Part shown: positions 54,701-64,000 of the stretch, piece after piece | Position numbering within the stretch: the stretch's first letter is position 1 | How the letters are laid out: each line of letters starts with the position of its first letter | Source of the DNA: Lytechinus pictus | Lineage: Eukaryota > Echinodermata > Echinoidea > Temnopleuroida > Toxopneustidae | Length of the DNA: 64,000 bases | Assembly (NCBI RefSeq): GCF_037042905.1 | Contig: NC_087252.1 | Location: 28,014,994-28,078,993, forward strand | Direction: 5' to 3' | Translations under genes and position numbers: made by a program | The notes under the pieces: model-generated | The model's database searches: none | Told to the model about the DNA's origin: nothing | Seen by the model: the letters and a program-made list of their open reading frames with translations, nothing else

Positions 54701-57700
54701 GGCTGATGTTTTATTGATGTCAATGAAGTTGTGTTTAGGTTTGGGCTGTTGCCTTCTGGGATCTGATTGTTTCCTTTCTGATTGCCCAGATGTGTCTCGC
54801 TCATGTGGGTAAGGGTCTTCCATGTCTTGTACCGGAATTGGCCTACCCGGACTAGCAAATGGACCTTGTGGATTTGGTTGATATTGGTATTGTAGTCCAG
54901 AATGCGGGTGCTGAGGCATTTGTTGTTGAAACGGACCTTGTTGCATGGGATCCTGCATTTGTGGGTGATGTTGTGGGTGATGCGGTTGGCCAGGGTAATT
55001 TGGCATCATCTGTTGAGGTATTTGCTGGTTCATTCCAGGACTCATCAATGGATCTACAAACTGTGGCTGAAGAGGGGCCGCAAACTGTTGGCCATGGCTT
55101 GGGTAGCCAGGTTGTCCCATGACAGGTTGCCAATGTGCCTGTGGATTACCCTGGTAGTTTCCTGGAATTGGCTGAGCATATGCACCTGCAGGAAATGGCA
55201 TTTGACCCTGCTGATTATATCCAGGAGGAGGTTGATGCCCTGGACCCTGCTGTTGAAACGGAGCAACCCTCACTTGTCCAAATGGTCTTGTTTCTCCTGT
55301 ATGCCTTGGGGACTGAAGCGGGCTTTGGTATGGCAGTGTGTTGTAATTATTCCCTGTGATGTGCTCATCTGACGTCTGAATAGAAACTTCCTGAACAGGA
55401 CTCTTTATCTCGGATTCTTCAACATCTTCAGGTGTTGGTAGATCATCTAAACCTGTTTGGAGGCAAGCAGATTTCACAGGCCTTTCTCTAGGAGACTCAA
55501 CTTGTGTCACTGGTGGGAGAGTGGAATCTAAGTTTCCCTCCTGCTGGGTTTCAACTGGAGAAATTTCAATCTCATCCTCAATGGGAGAAACATGTCTATC
55601 TACCAACTGTCTTACAGGGATCCTGGATCCTTCTCTACCAGATTTCTGTCCTGATCCATTCCTGGTGCTGTAACCACTACCATACCTTGAAGAGTCAGCT
55701 GCAGACACTTCCCTTGTCGGCTGCTTTCCACTTGAAGATTTCTTGTTTGATTTCTGTCGAGGTGGAGAAGGCTTAATTCTGTACATTATCCTTAAATCTG
55801 GCGTTTCGGGAGTTTGTGGGGCAAAGAGTGGTCTACCAAGTTGATCAATAGGACTTCCTTTCTCATCTACGAAGTGCAGATCTTCATCATCGCTGTCATC
55901 TGATATGTATTCCACCCTAACCTTTTCTCCGCTCTTTAATTTTACTTTCTCTATTTGGTCATTCCTTGGTTTGGAGGTAGGGTTAACAGTGGAAGGGTTT
56001 GCAATGGACTGATTCAAAGGCTGGTTGAAGACACCAGCTTGGTGCATGTCAGACCAGAACTGCTTATTTTCCTCCATCTCTAATCGCTGCCCTGGGGTCA
56101 TGAAATCTCTTGGGCTAGGTTTTTTCCCAGTAGAATCAACTTGCCCAGCAGCCTTTGCGGCATTTGGCGAAGATACATTTTGTCGCAGAGGTCCTGGAGG
56201 GGGTTTCAAGGAAAGTGGATCATTGCTACCTGCCTTGACAGACTCCACTGTTTGAGCCTTTTCTGAGCCAGATGGTACTCTTCTGAACTTACTCGATCCA
56301 TGCCCTCTGCTTGGACTGTTCCTGAGGTCTTCCTTCGAACTTTCATCATCAATATCTGAATTATTCATAGCTTTGCGTGAATATCTAGGAATGTTAATAT
56401 CATTAGATCCTCTGCGACCATTCTCTTTTCTACTCTCATTGTTTCTTGAGGACTGGTCCCTGGGACCTCCTGAACCATCTCTAGACTTTAATGATCCATT
56501 CATGTTAGCTGACTGAGCTTGTGGTGAAGCAGGAGACACTCTATCATTAGTTACCTGTCTTGATCTTCCACTGGAAGTCTGCCGAGATCTGTCATTTGAT
56601 GACTGTCTTGTCCTGCTACGTTGTGACTGTTTTGACACCGATTCCCTTTCTCTAGAACTATCTCTTGATCTAACAGGAGTACGATTCCTGGAAGTTGTCC
56701 GGTGCCCTGGACTTGAAAGAACACCTGTAGGATCACGCTGCCTACTACTGCTCCGTCTGCTATTCAAATTACTATGACCAGAATGTACTGACCCACCAGA
56801 AGGGGGCCTCTCATGAGGCCCCTTAGCATTGTTATTTGAATTGGAAAGTGAAGGCTTTGGAAGGACAGGCGATTGTTCTCTAGACTCCTGTTTCCCTATA
56901 TGACTATGTACAGGTGGCTTTTCTGAATTCCGACCATCATCATCAGGATAACTCTCTCCAAATTGATCCCCTCTTAAAGCCGCTGGACTTTGTTGTCCTT
57001 CATCATCATCACCATAATCATGTTCTAGTGGAGTTGTGTCACTGACAAATGGCCTTACTCCATTCTGTGATACACTATTATGGTTTTCACCAATGCCATC
57101 ATCAGATTCACCATCATTACCATCCAATGTCCTATTTCTATTAAGAGTTTCATACTCTTGCTCTGAGGGTGGCCTTTCTGAAACAGGTCCCGCATCATCC
57201 CTAAATGTTTCCTCTTTACTTTGATCATTTGCTTTATCACTTCCTTCATGGAATGGATCTGCACTTCCGTCATCATCTTCATCCTCTGGCTGCAACGGTT
57301 GTGACAAAGATGGGAATTGGTCAGAAGGTTCTCCAGGATCTTTCTCATCAAGAATATTTTGGTTGACAGGTGTTGGGAAGCTATCAGATGCATCTCCATC
57401 AAACTGATCTTGATCTACCTCTCCAAGACTGATAGGGTTGGAGTCATTGAGGTTGTCCAGCTCTGCTTCATCCCGATCCGTTTCCAAAGAATCTCTTACA
57501 AAATCATTTTCTTCTTCATCATCCTCAAAGTGAGGGTCATTACTCACTCCCACATCTGGAGCATTGTCATTATTTCCAGGCTGAATGTCATCACCTTGGT
57601 GCACAGGATAGTCTTCACTTTCTGCTCTGTGGTCAGATTGGCCTTGATGATTAGGTGCCTCTGCTTCAAGAGAGTCTGCAAGAAAGTTCTCGTCTTCATC

Positions 57701-58225
57701 GTCATCATTTACAGGAACCTCTGCTTCCAAATGCTTTTCTTCCTCATTTCCATGATCATCACGACCATCATCAAGTTCTTCGCTAGAATCAACGTCATCA
57801 TCATTCACTTCACTATCAACAATTTCTTTTTTCCTCCGAGAGTCATATTCGCCTTCGCGAATCTCCCCATATGGTAGGTCCTCCTTGATTTCAATAGGAT
57901 CCCTTGGAGTGTCATCCAAACTATCCTTCAACAACACACCCTCAGGTTCGATTCCTAGATCTGCAAAGGACTTCTTCACCCTCTCCTTGAGTTCCTCCTG
58001 GTATTTGGCTTCCTCCCTAAGATTTGCCGGTGATGCCCTATCATCTACCGGGGAGTCATCCAACTGCCGGCTCTCAACGGAAGACGGACTGTCAGCAGTC
58101 CTGAGGTCCAAATCGTCGTCAGGCATCATCTCGCCTCTTCCGTCCCCCGAGGCATCAGCAGGATCATCCTCAAGAAGATGAAGATTGTGCGCTGTGATCT
58201 TCCCAGACGATGACGCCATCAGCAT
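48498..58225 (-). CDS. jhy: JHY-like ciliary protein, 4 coding exons, 1,567 aa
   Basis: Join of 58225-54088, 53404-53235, 52556-52419 and 48755-48498, minus strand. Splice sites are GT-AG, phases 1, 0, 0 agree, and the sum is 4,704 nt including the stop. A 58-nt 5' leader precedes the ATG back to an acceptor at 58283, so further 5' exons exist. Residues about 15-340 are strongly acidic (Asp/Glu/Ser runs), about 475-640 Ser/Arg-rich and about 985-1125 Pro/Gln-rich, so most is probably disordered. The only conserved-looking part is the C-terminus: YKPYTLKDF, a KFGGLGP block, an RQRDYARQV helix, then LEYAKHIPKP. From memory this order matches vertebrate JHY (C11orf63), needed for normal ependymal cilia and linked to juvenile hydrocephalus in mice. 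The gene structure is secure; the family name is moderately secure and was not aligned. Confidence 0.68.
50357..50518. repeat. GGGGCCCACTTCAT MITE
   Basis: Ends GGGGCCCACTTCATATAAAA / TTTGTGAAACAGGCCCC. The inner AACTGTTGTAACTTTGCCAT pairs with GGCAAAGTTACAACAGTTGC. The centre is CAGCCAATCAAAATCAAGG. About 162 bp, one copy. Confidence 0.8.
51413..51786. repeat. foldback MITE with ~110-bp arms
   Basis: ATAACGTGGAGGTTTACGG...GAAGGGAAGGAAATACAGG...GGAAAGACGAGAAAGGATGA on the left is matched inverted on the right (CATTCTTTCTCGTCTTTCC...CTCCACGTTATAA). The centre of about 150 bp is unique. It lies in intron 3 of the JHY-like gene. Confidence 0.88.
52419..52556 (-). CDS. jhy: JHY-like gene, basic helical exon
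   Basis: This 138-bp exon encodes exactly 46 codons, phase 0 at both ends. The acceptor is CTGCAG at 52557-52562 and the donor GTAAGG at 52418. It encodes NEKVARQRDYARQVMEQNKK followed by a Ser/Thr-rich linker and SKREL. A basic amphipathic helix or coiled coil is likely. Confidence 0.8.
52557..53234. other. intron 2 of the JHY-like gene, with a decayed SINE
   Basis: About 52945-53085 reads like a tRNA-derived SINE on the plus strand: GACTCCATGGACAAGTCTTG, then ATAAGATCTGGGGTTCAAAT (B-box-like) and TTTGACAAGGCATTTATCTC. Box A is unclear. Otherwise nothing seen. Confidence 0.45.
53235..53404 (-). CDS. jhy: JHY-like gene, exon with conserved YKPYT / GGLGP block
   Basis: This 170-bp exon has acceptor CTGCAG at 53405-53410 and donor GTAAGA at 53234. 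It encodes residues about 1380-1436, with DPDGYLLKL, YKPYTLKDF and FGGLGPDKE. It is the most recognisable stretch of the protein. Confidence 0.82.
53405..54087. other. intron 1 (between coding exons) of the JHY-like gene
   Basis: 683 bp, GT-AG, no other feature recognised. Confidence 0.6.
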
Positions 58226-58282
58226 CCATTCTCATTGCGGTCCTCAGAATGTGTGTGGCACTGTTGGTAGCATAAGGTATAT
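54088..58282 (-). CDS. jhy: JHY-like gene, exon with start codon (4.2 kb)
   Basis: The acceptor is a pyrimidine tract plus CTGCAG at 58283. The ATG is at 58225, and an in-frame ATG two codons on (MLMASSS) is an alternative start. An out-of-frame ATG lies 4 nt upstream. The donor is at 54087-54081 (GTGAGTT). The exon encodes residues 1-1379 without a stop over 4.1 kb. This is exceptional in this AT-rich window and shows real selection for coding. Confidence 0.82.
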
Positions 58283-58950
58283 CTGCAGAAAGAAAATAGA
58301 AAAAAACACATAGCAAAATAATATAAAGCAAAAAAACTGACACAAATTTAAGCTTCTTTATTTCCAAATTGACCAGTTAAAAAATGCCACATCCTAAAAA
58401 CTAAAACTTTACTGTTATCCAGTTGTTAGATCTAATAGTAGCCTACAGTCAGCATTTAATAGCCCATGGTAAAGCAACAAGAACATTAGTAATCAAACAA
58501 AACTGGGTAATATTGCATAACACTTGACTGTACATGTTGTCTGAACTTTGAGATGAAAAGCCTTACAATTTTTCGAAAAAAAAAAGAAAATGCAACCCGT
58601 CAACAAAATAATAATAATAATTTTAATAACGGAAAGCAGATGTTCTCATATTTTTCAACCCCACTTCCTGGAATTGAAAGAAAATATCTACATTTAAAAA
58701 TTCCAAATTCTTTTCCCTACCGAGTCAGAAGATTCAAAAGCTACATGTAGGCTTTCTCTCCTTGTATATATTGCTGTTATTTTTATATTTTTTCTCACAT
58801 TTTAAATGTTCCAAATAAATACATGTAAATGATGATAATGATAATAATGAAATGATTATGATGATAATAACAACAATAATAATAATGGTCATAATAATAA
58901 TAATAATAATTATAATAATAACAATGATAATGTAATAATAGTGATATTAA
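58283..58950. other. upstream intron of the JHY-like gene; AT-rich, microsatellite
   Basis: Begins at the acceptor CTGCAG (read on the minus strand). 58828-58948 is an imperfect (ATA/ATG)n trinucleotide microsatellite. The 5' exon(s) and promoter of the gene are not identified in the window. Confidence 0.55.
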
Positions 58951-58954
58951 TAAA

Positions 58955-60480
58955 GGGCAGGTCCAAGCTATTTGACTTGTGACGTACGGGACATTTAGAG
59001 ACTTTAAAGTTGTATAACATAAAAAATAAATGCACAACAGAGAATCTTTTCTGGATTTGGAACCTGGCCAGTTGTGCCCTCTTTATTCAGTAAAAAAATT
59101 ATTGATCTACAATTCTATTAACGATGTAATATTTTAATTAATATGCGCTGTGACGTACGGGACCAGAAAAAAGCTGTGTTTTTTTTTGAAAAAAAGTTTG
59201 TCATTAAAACTATGTGAATTGGAATAAGCTGGAAATCTCTCATTATCATGTTTTCATCTTGTATCTTATCAAGTTTCATTAGCCATGAATGAAATGATAG
59301 AACTCATTGTTGTTATTATGTAATAGCTCGAAATATAAACATCCGTGCAGTGACGTACGGGACATGTGACGTATGGGACATTTGTCCATGTGTAAAACGA
59401 ATGGGGAAAGTGAAATTTCATCAAAATTTATAATTAACTTGATTTAAACCAGAGTAAGTTAAGTTTTACATGGATTATCATGATTGATATATATTTCTTT
59501 AATAGTACATGTATACAATGAAACAAACATAGCAAACACATTACAACCTTATAAATATTATGAAAGATGTCTTGCAAATAATTGCCTGTGTTAAACGAAT
59601 GGGGAAAGTGAAATTTCATAAAAATTTATAATTAACTGGATGTAAACCAAAGTATAGTATTAAAGTTTTACATGGATTATTATGATTGATATATTGCTAT
59701 TATAGTATATGATGAAACAAAACATAGTAAAACTTTTTATGACCTTATAATTATGAAAGATTTAATTAATAACATAAGACATATATGTTAACAAGTATGT
59801 TAATATGCACCTTTGTTATTTATTACAAATCATAACTTTATGACCACCCTTTTACCAATATTCAACCACTGATATAGAATCATTTATCTCAATTTACTTT
59901 ATCTCTGCTTCTACATGTAATTGAAAAATAACCCTAAGTAGAATTACATAGAAATCCTATGTATAAAGTATGGTATGTCCCGTACGTCACAAAGCTTAAT
60001 TAGCTGATATAATTAAACATGAAATTAATTAAGTAAATTCACATCAATTTGTGGATGTATAGTACTATAAATTAGAACTATCCAAAGTGTGAAGAAAACT
60101 GTTCAACTTTTTCTTAATTAGAATCTAAAAAAACATATGCTAAATTGTGACGTATGGGACACTGCCTATTGGACACCAGATAATTTACTTAAATTTTCAA
60201 AATGTTTGCATTAACTTAGCACTACAAGTCCCCACATAAATATTTGCAAATATATGAGTTGCATTATCTGCAGATCAAAAACTGTGATGTCCCGTACGTC
60301 ACGCTAATTAATGATTTCTTGGAATCGTGACCTTGGCATTCATCAACTTTACGTTTTCAGAAGAAAGAAAATATAGTGCAAAAAACTTCAGAGTATAAGC
60401 TTTAAAATGACATACAATATGTTAGATTTAGGCAAAGATTGAATTTTGGCTTCAGAGGGGACAATAGCTTGGACCTGCCC
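58955..60480. mobile_element. 1,526-bp element studded with TGACGTACGGGACA
   Basis: Flanked by TAAA (58951-58954, 60481-60484). Terminal inverted repeats GGGCAGGTCCAAGCTATT / AATAGCTTGGACCTGCCC. The motif TGACGTA(C/T)GGGAC(A) occurs at 58980, 59151, 59351, 59367 and 60148 on the plus strand, and as TGTCCCGTACGTCA at 59976 and 60288. The interior holds a tandem duplication of about 190 bp (59390-59575 and 59588-59765, both opening AACGAATGGGGAAAGTGAAA). No ORF of note. It looks like a non-autonomous DNA transposon with dispersed transposase-binding sites. The superfamily is not assigned. Confidence 0.8.
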
Positions 60481-60484
60481 TAAA

Positions 60485-61217
60485 GCTAACAACAATAATT
60501 TAACAATAATAATGATAAGTTAAAAATAACACCAAAAACAATATAGTAATAAAAAAAATCTCCTGCAATGCAGCATTATTAATGATTATAAATTAATCAA
60601 ATGATTCAATAAAATCTTGAAGTAACAAGGGTACCGGTACACATCCACATTCCTACACCCCCTCCACGCCCTACAATAGAGCTGAAGTAAAAAAACATCA
60701 ATAGATTTTCGGACAAGCCCTAAGAGGTCCAGTTTACACAATGGGCTCATAACTAGCTCGCAATCAATAAATCTTTTCATAGAAACCGATCAATATCTCC
60801 AAGGATTTCAAGACAAAACTTCTAACAGCAATTTACAAGTACATGCATACAGTGCCTCCAACACAAATGTACAATACTACATGCAGCATGTCAAAGCTTT
60901 TCTGGAAGCTGCATTGTTAAACATGCTGACTGGGAGCATGTACACGTAGCTTCATCTACAGCCAGATTGTCTACTAACCATTTTGTCTCATTGCCATTTG
61001 TCTATTTTCTTTTAAGGCTATGCCCATTTCCATCTAAAATTCAATTGGTCTGGCATCCCTCAGTGTAAATTAGACTTAAGGGGAATTAAAATGATATCAC
61101 ATGTAGATGAAGTGTTGTGTACAACAGAGCGATTAGCTTAGACCAAATACATTCAAATCCATTCAAATCAACAATTTTCTGGGGTGGACTTGACCGTTAA
61201 AAAACACATACAGGTAC
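60485..61217. other. no gene seen
   Basis: Spacer between the two motif-rich elements. Short ORFs, nothing recognised. Confidence 0.45.
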
Positions 61218-61221
61218 ATAA

Positions 61222-63559
61222 GGGCATTTTCACCACAGATGGACACAGAGGCAAAAAAATCAAGTTGATATTCATGTCAAATGCTTTGTGTTTTTTAATA
61301 AAACAAGACCTGAAGTTTCTGAGACAAAAATTTTTCTGACTCTGGCAGCCATTTTTTATTTCAAAATGGCTGCCAAAGTATGGATACAAATTAGTGTTGA
61401 AAATAGTATATTGATACATATTTTGTTTTGACAGATTTTTAAAGAACAGGTTTGATCATGATGTTTTCGCCTGTGATTTAGCTTGCTATTATAACACTCT
61501 TTAAAATCCCACAGAAAGAAACACCAGTAATTCATTTATCTGATAAAAAAACATTGATGAAGTATGTGATATGGTATGTAATGTCAGTTACCGAAAACAT
61601 GAACTTTTTTTTCTCATTTCCTGGAAAAGAGGATATATTATATGAAACTTGGTAGATTTCCTCTCTAGGTAACACCCCTCCCTTCTACACCAAAATTAAA
61701 GATTACCAATTAACAATGAAGCCATAGGGTACCATTAAATATATGTAATGTCAGTTACCAAGTGGAAAATGTAATGTCAGTTACCGAGATGTAATGTCAG
61801 TTACCATGATAAAACATTGGTTACCAATATTGAAAAGCAAATATGTGGTCAATTTTATGGTGAAGAAATATTGTATACTTGTTATTTAAGGCTTTCACTT
61901 AAAAGTCACACCAGAAGGAGCTTGCTATTGATTTTTAAAAGGTATAGTTCACAAGGAATACTATATGAAATTAATGAAATTGTGAAGGAAGTTGCATTCC
62001 CATCATGCAAAAAAAATTACAATGAAATTGTTTTGTACATGCACTTACCAATTACCTAATTGTTTGTATCAGACAATTTTTTGTTTGGTTTTCGGGGGGA
62101 GGGGGGGGTAGGGGGTACTTTTCCCAACCTATTGCCTAAATCTGCAACATTTTTTAAGCTTAACATTGTGATGAAGGGGATTTCCAGGGTCCCTTTTTTA
62201 GTTTCTAGGATTCTTTTGAGCATTGCCTCGCTAAAAGTAAATTCCTGGTTTTTATACCTGTTAGTAGTGTGGACGTGTGATACAATTTTGTTTTTAAGTT
62301 TTTTTAAAGTATAGATGAAAAGTGAAATTTGACAGTTCTGATCAATGTTGCATGGATCTACTGTGTTTTTTTTTTCTAATTTACAAATAGTTCAGTTTCA
62401 GTTTAGAAGCTGGAGTTTATTTTTTGTTGACAGCTTAAAAAAGAAATTAGCAAAGAAAATGATTAAACAAATTATGATGAGAATTGAAATCCGACAGATA
62501 TGAACAAGCATTGCATGCACTGACCAGAATAGAAATCAATAAAACTACATGGCTGCATGAGATTCGGGGGAGGGGTATGTGTAGCCTAGGGGAGGAGACC
62601 CTTATTCATTTTGCCTTTTTTGAGGGGAGGGGGAGGTAGGAGAAGGAAAAGGTTTAAAAAAGTCAATATAAAACTGATGAATATATTATGGGTATATAGT
62701 CAGAAAAATCCATGTGTACAGTCAATGCAATATTAAATTACTAATAGGAAAACATGTAGCTGCTATGACCCCACCAACCCCACCCCCGCGAGTAAGTAAA
62801 ACATACATTTCTTATCTTTTGATAATTAAAAATGTAAAGTATTATGAAACTTTTATGATTTAAAAAAGCCTTACATATAAGTACCAAGAAAATTATGCCT
62901 TTGAAAATCATATAGCACTGGTAAATGTTAATGTGTATTGTCAGTTACCGACAAGTAATTATAAAAATGTTCAAATCAAAGAAGGAATTAAGAAAAAGAA
63001 AAAGTTTTTTCATTGAAATGTTCCTAGAAACTCGGGTATACTTCCACATCAAGCTCACTTTCATGTGAAGCCCTGCACAGAAGATACAATGCAATGATTC
63101 CACACATTTGACTTCCAACTTATCTCTACATGGCAAATTAAGTGTAATGTCAGTTACCGTAATGTCAGTTACCAGCATGGTTGTGGAAAAATTATCATAG
63201 CCCCCAAAAGACAAAAACAAAATGTTTACTATTTTGACACATGTTAACCTAGTAATGAAGGTATATTTACATATTCAAATTATTACTCTATCTACTCAGG
63301 GACATGAGATATTTCAATTTTAATGAACACCCTGAAATTGCATGTCCTTTTGCGTAATGTCAGTTACCGACACATTTTTGCTTGCTGATGCGTAAAAAAA
63401 TGTGGTTACATAGGAAAACTTAGTATCAGAGTATACAGCAAGGTTCACTTTATTAACTCTATCAAAAGCAAACTCCCATCATTTGTTGTTTTAGAGATAC
63501 ACACAATGAAAGGTGGGAAAACATTGTGCCGTGTAATGTCAGTTACCGTGAAAATGCCC
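61222..63559. mobile_element. 2,338-bp element studded with TAATGTCAGTTACCG
   Basis: Flanked by ATAA (61218-61221, 63560-63563). Inverted ends GGGCATTTTCAC / GTGAAAATGCCC. The motif TAATGTCAGTTACC(G) occurs nine times, all on the plus strand: 61579, 61746, 61772, 61792, 62936, 63145, 63160, 63355 and 63534. The last abuts the right terminus. A GGTTACCAAT half-site is at 61815. A small palindrome, GGCAGCCATTTTTTA.. / AAAATGGCTGCC, is at 61343-61376. No transposase frame. It is probably a non-autonomous DNA transposon related in build to 58955-60480. Confidence 0.8.
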
Positions 63560-63563
63560 ATAA

Positions 63564-64000
63564 ACGTTTATAAACCTCGGGGACTATTCTGCAAATATAA
63601 TGAAAATTCATTCAAATGGGGGAGAGCAATCGGTAATTTTTATCATAAAATGCAAAGAAGCCTGAAACTAAAAAAAAAACTATAATGCAGATTCAGATAC
63701 ATGTGGTGACGCAACATTTGTTCCTGCGACATTTCAGTCTTGCATCCTAAGGGTTAGAGTTAGGATTGTAAAAGAATTTTGATTTATTTTGGTTTTGGTT
63801 TTTTTTTTAAATGTGCTTTACAGTTCATAGGAATTTCGCTATATGCATAGAATCAGAATTTTCTTGGTAGTTTATGCATCAAATATAAAGCTCCAATTCA
63901 TTTGATTCAATATAGCAGCAGTGCTGACTTTGAAAATGACAAAAATAATTATTCACAAACAACACCATTCATGTAATAACAAGTGGAATGCCTCTGACCG
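63564..64000. other. no gene seen
   Basis: AT-rich end of the window with no recognisable ORF, motif or repeat. Confidence 0.4.

Noticed and set aside
57317-57877. Hydrophobic 186-residue protein opposite the JHY-like exon
   Set aside because: It is the antisense shadow of the acidic Asp/Glu-rich coding region, whose complement naturally reads as Ile/Phe/Val.
1-64000. CRISPR arrays, operons or other prokaryotic features
   Set aside because: The direct repeats lack regular unique spacers, and spliced genes, SINEs and LINEs show the sequence is from an animal.

Overview
The window is eukaryotic, AT-rich, intron-containing and saturated with transposable elements. Two host genes are readable end to end on the minus strand. 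One is a four-exon UDP-glycosyltransferase (UGT). The other encodes a long, mostly disordered protein whose C-terminus resembles the ciliary protein JHY. The gene content, L2/CR1-type LINEs with tRNA-derived SINEs, Ty3/Gypsy elements and very many foldback MITEs suggest a marine invertebrate deuterostome, most likely an echinoderm such as a sea urchin. This is inference; the sequence alone does not prove a species.

Layout. 0-3.3 kb: a decayed LINE reverse-transcriptase relic and an AT-rich degenerate tandem repeat. 3.36-18.05 kb: the UGT gene (minus), with exons at 18053-17205, 15155-14930, 14693-14474 and 3642-3360. All junctions are in phase and give 525 aa. Its 10.8-kb third intron holds an L2-like LINE, several MITEs, an element with an 8-bp target duplication, an RTE-like relic and a SINE. 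18-21 kb: MITEs and poly-G repeats. 21.1-34.8 kb: a three-layer nest. A palindromic foldback element built of ~185-bp units was invaded by a CR1/jockey-type LINE (minus), which was in turn invaded by a very young 5,050-bp Ty3/Gypsy element with identical LTRs and one intact Gag-Pol frame. 34.8-48.4 kb: no gene seen; MITEs, hairpins and SINEs. 48.5-58.3 kb: the JHY-like gene (minus), four coding exons and 1,567 aa, with a minisatellite just beyond its stop. 58.9-63.6 kb: two DNA transposon-like elements, each with GGGCA termini, 4-bp A/T target duplications and many dispersed copies of a private 14-17-bp motif.

The UGT would act in ER-membrane conjugation of small lipophilic molecules, and the JHY-like protein in motile cilia. 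There is no sign that the two genes work together. The most interesting and least explained structures are the two motif-studded elements at 58955-60480 and 61222-63559, and the foldback element with 45-bp direct flanks at 21145-34757. Exon coordinates were derived by reading splice sites and phase by eye; no alignments were run.
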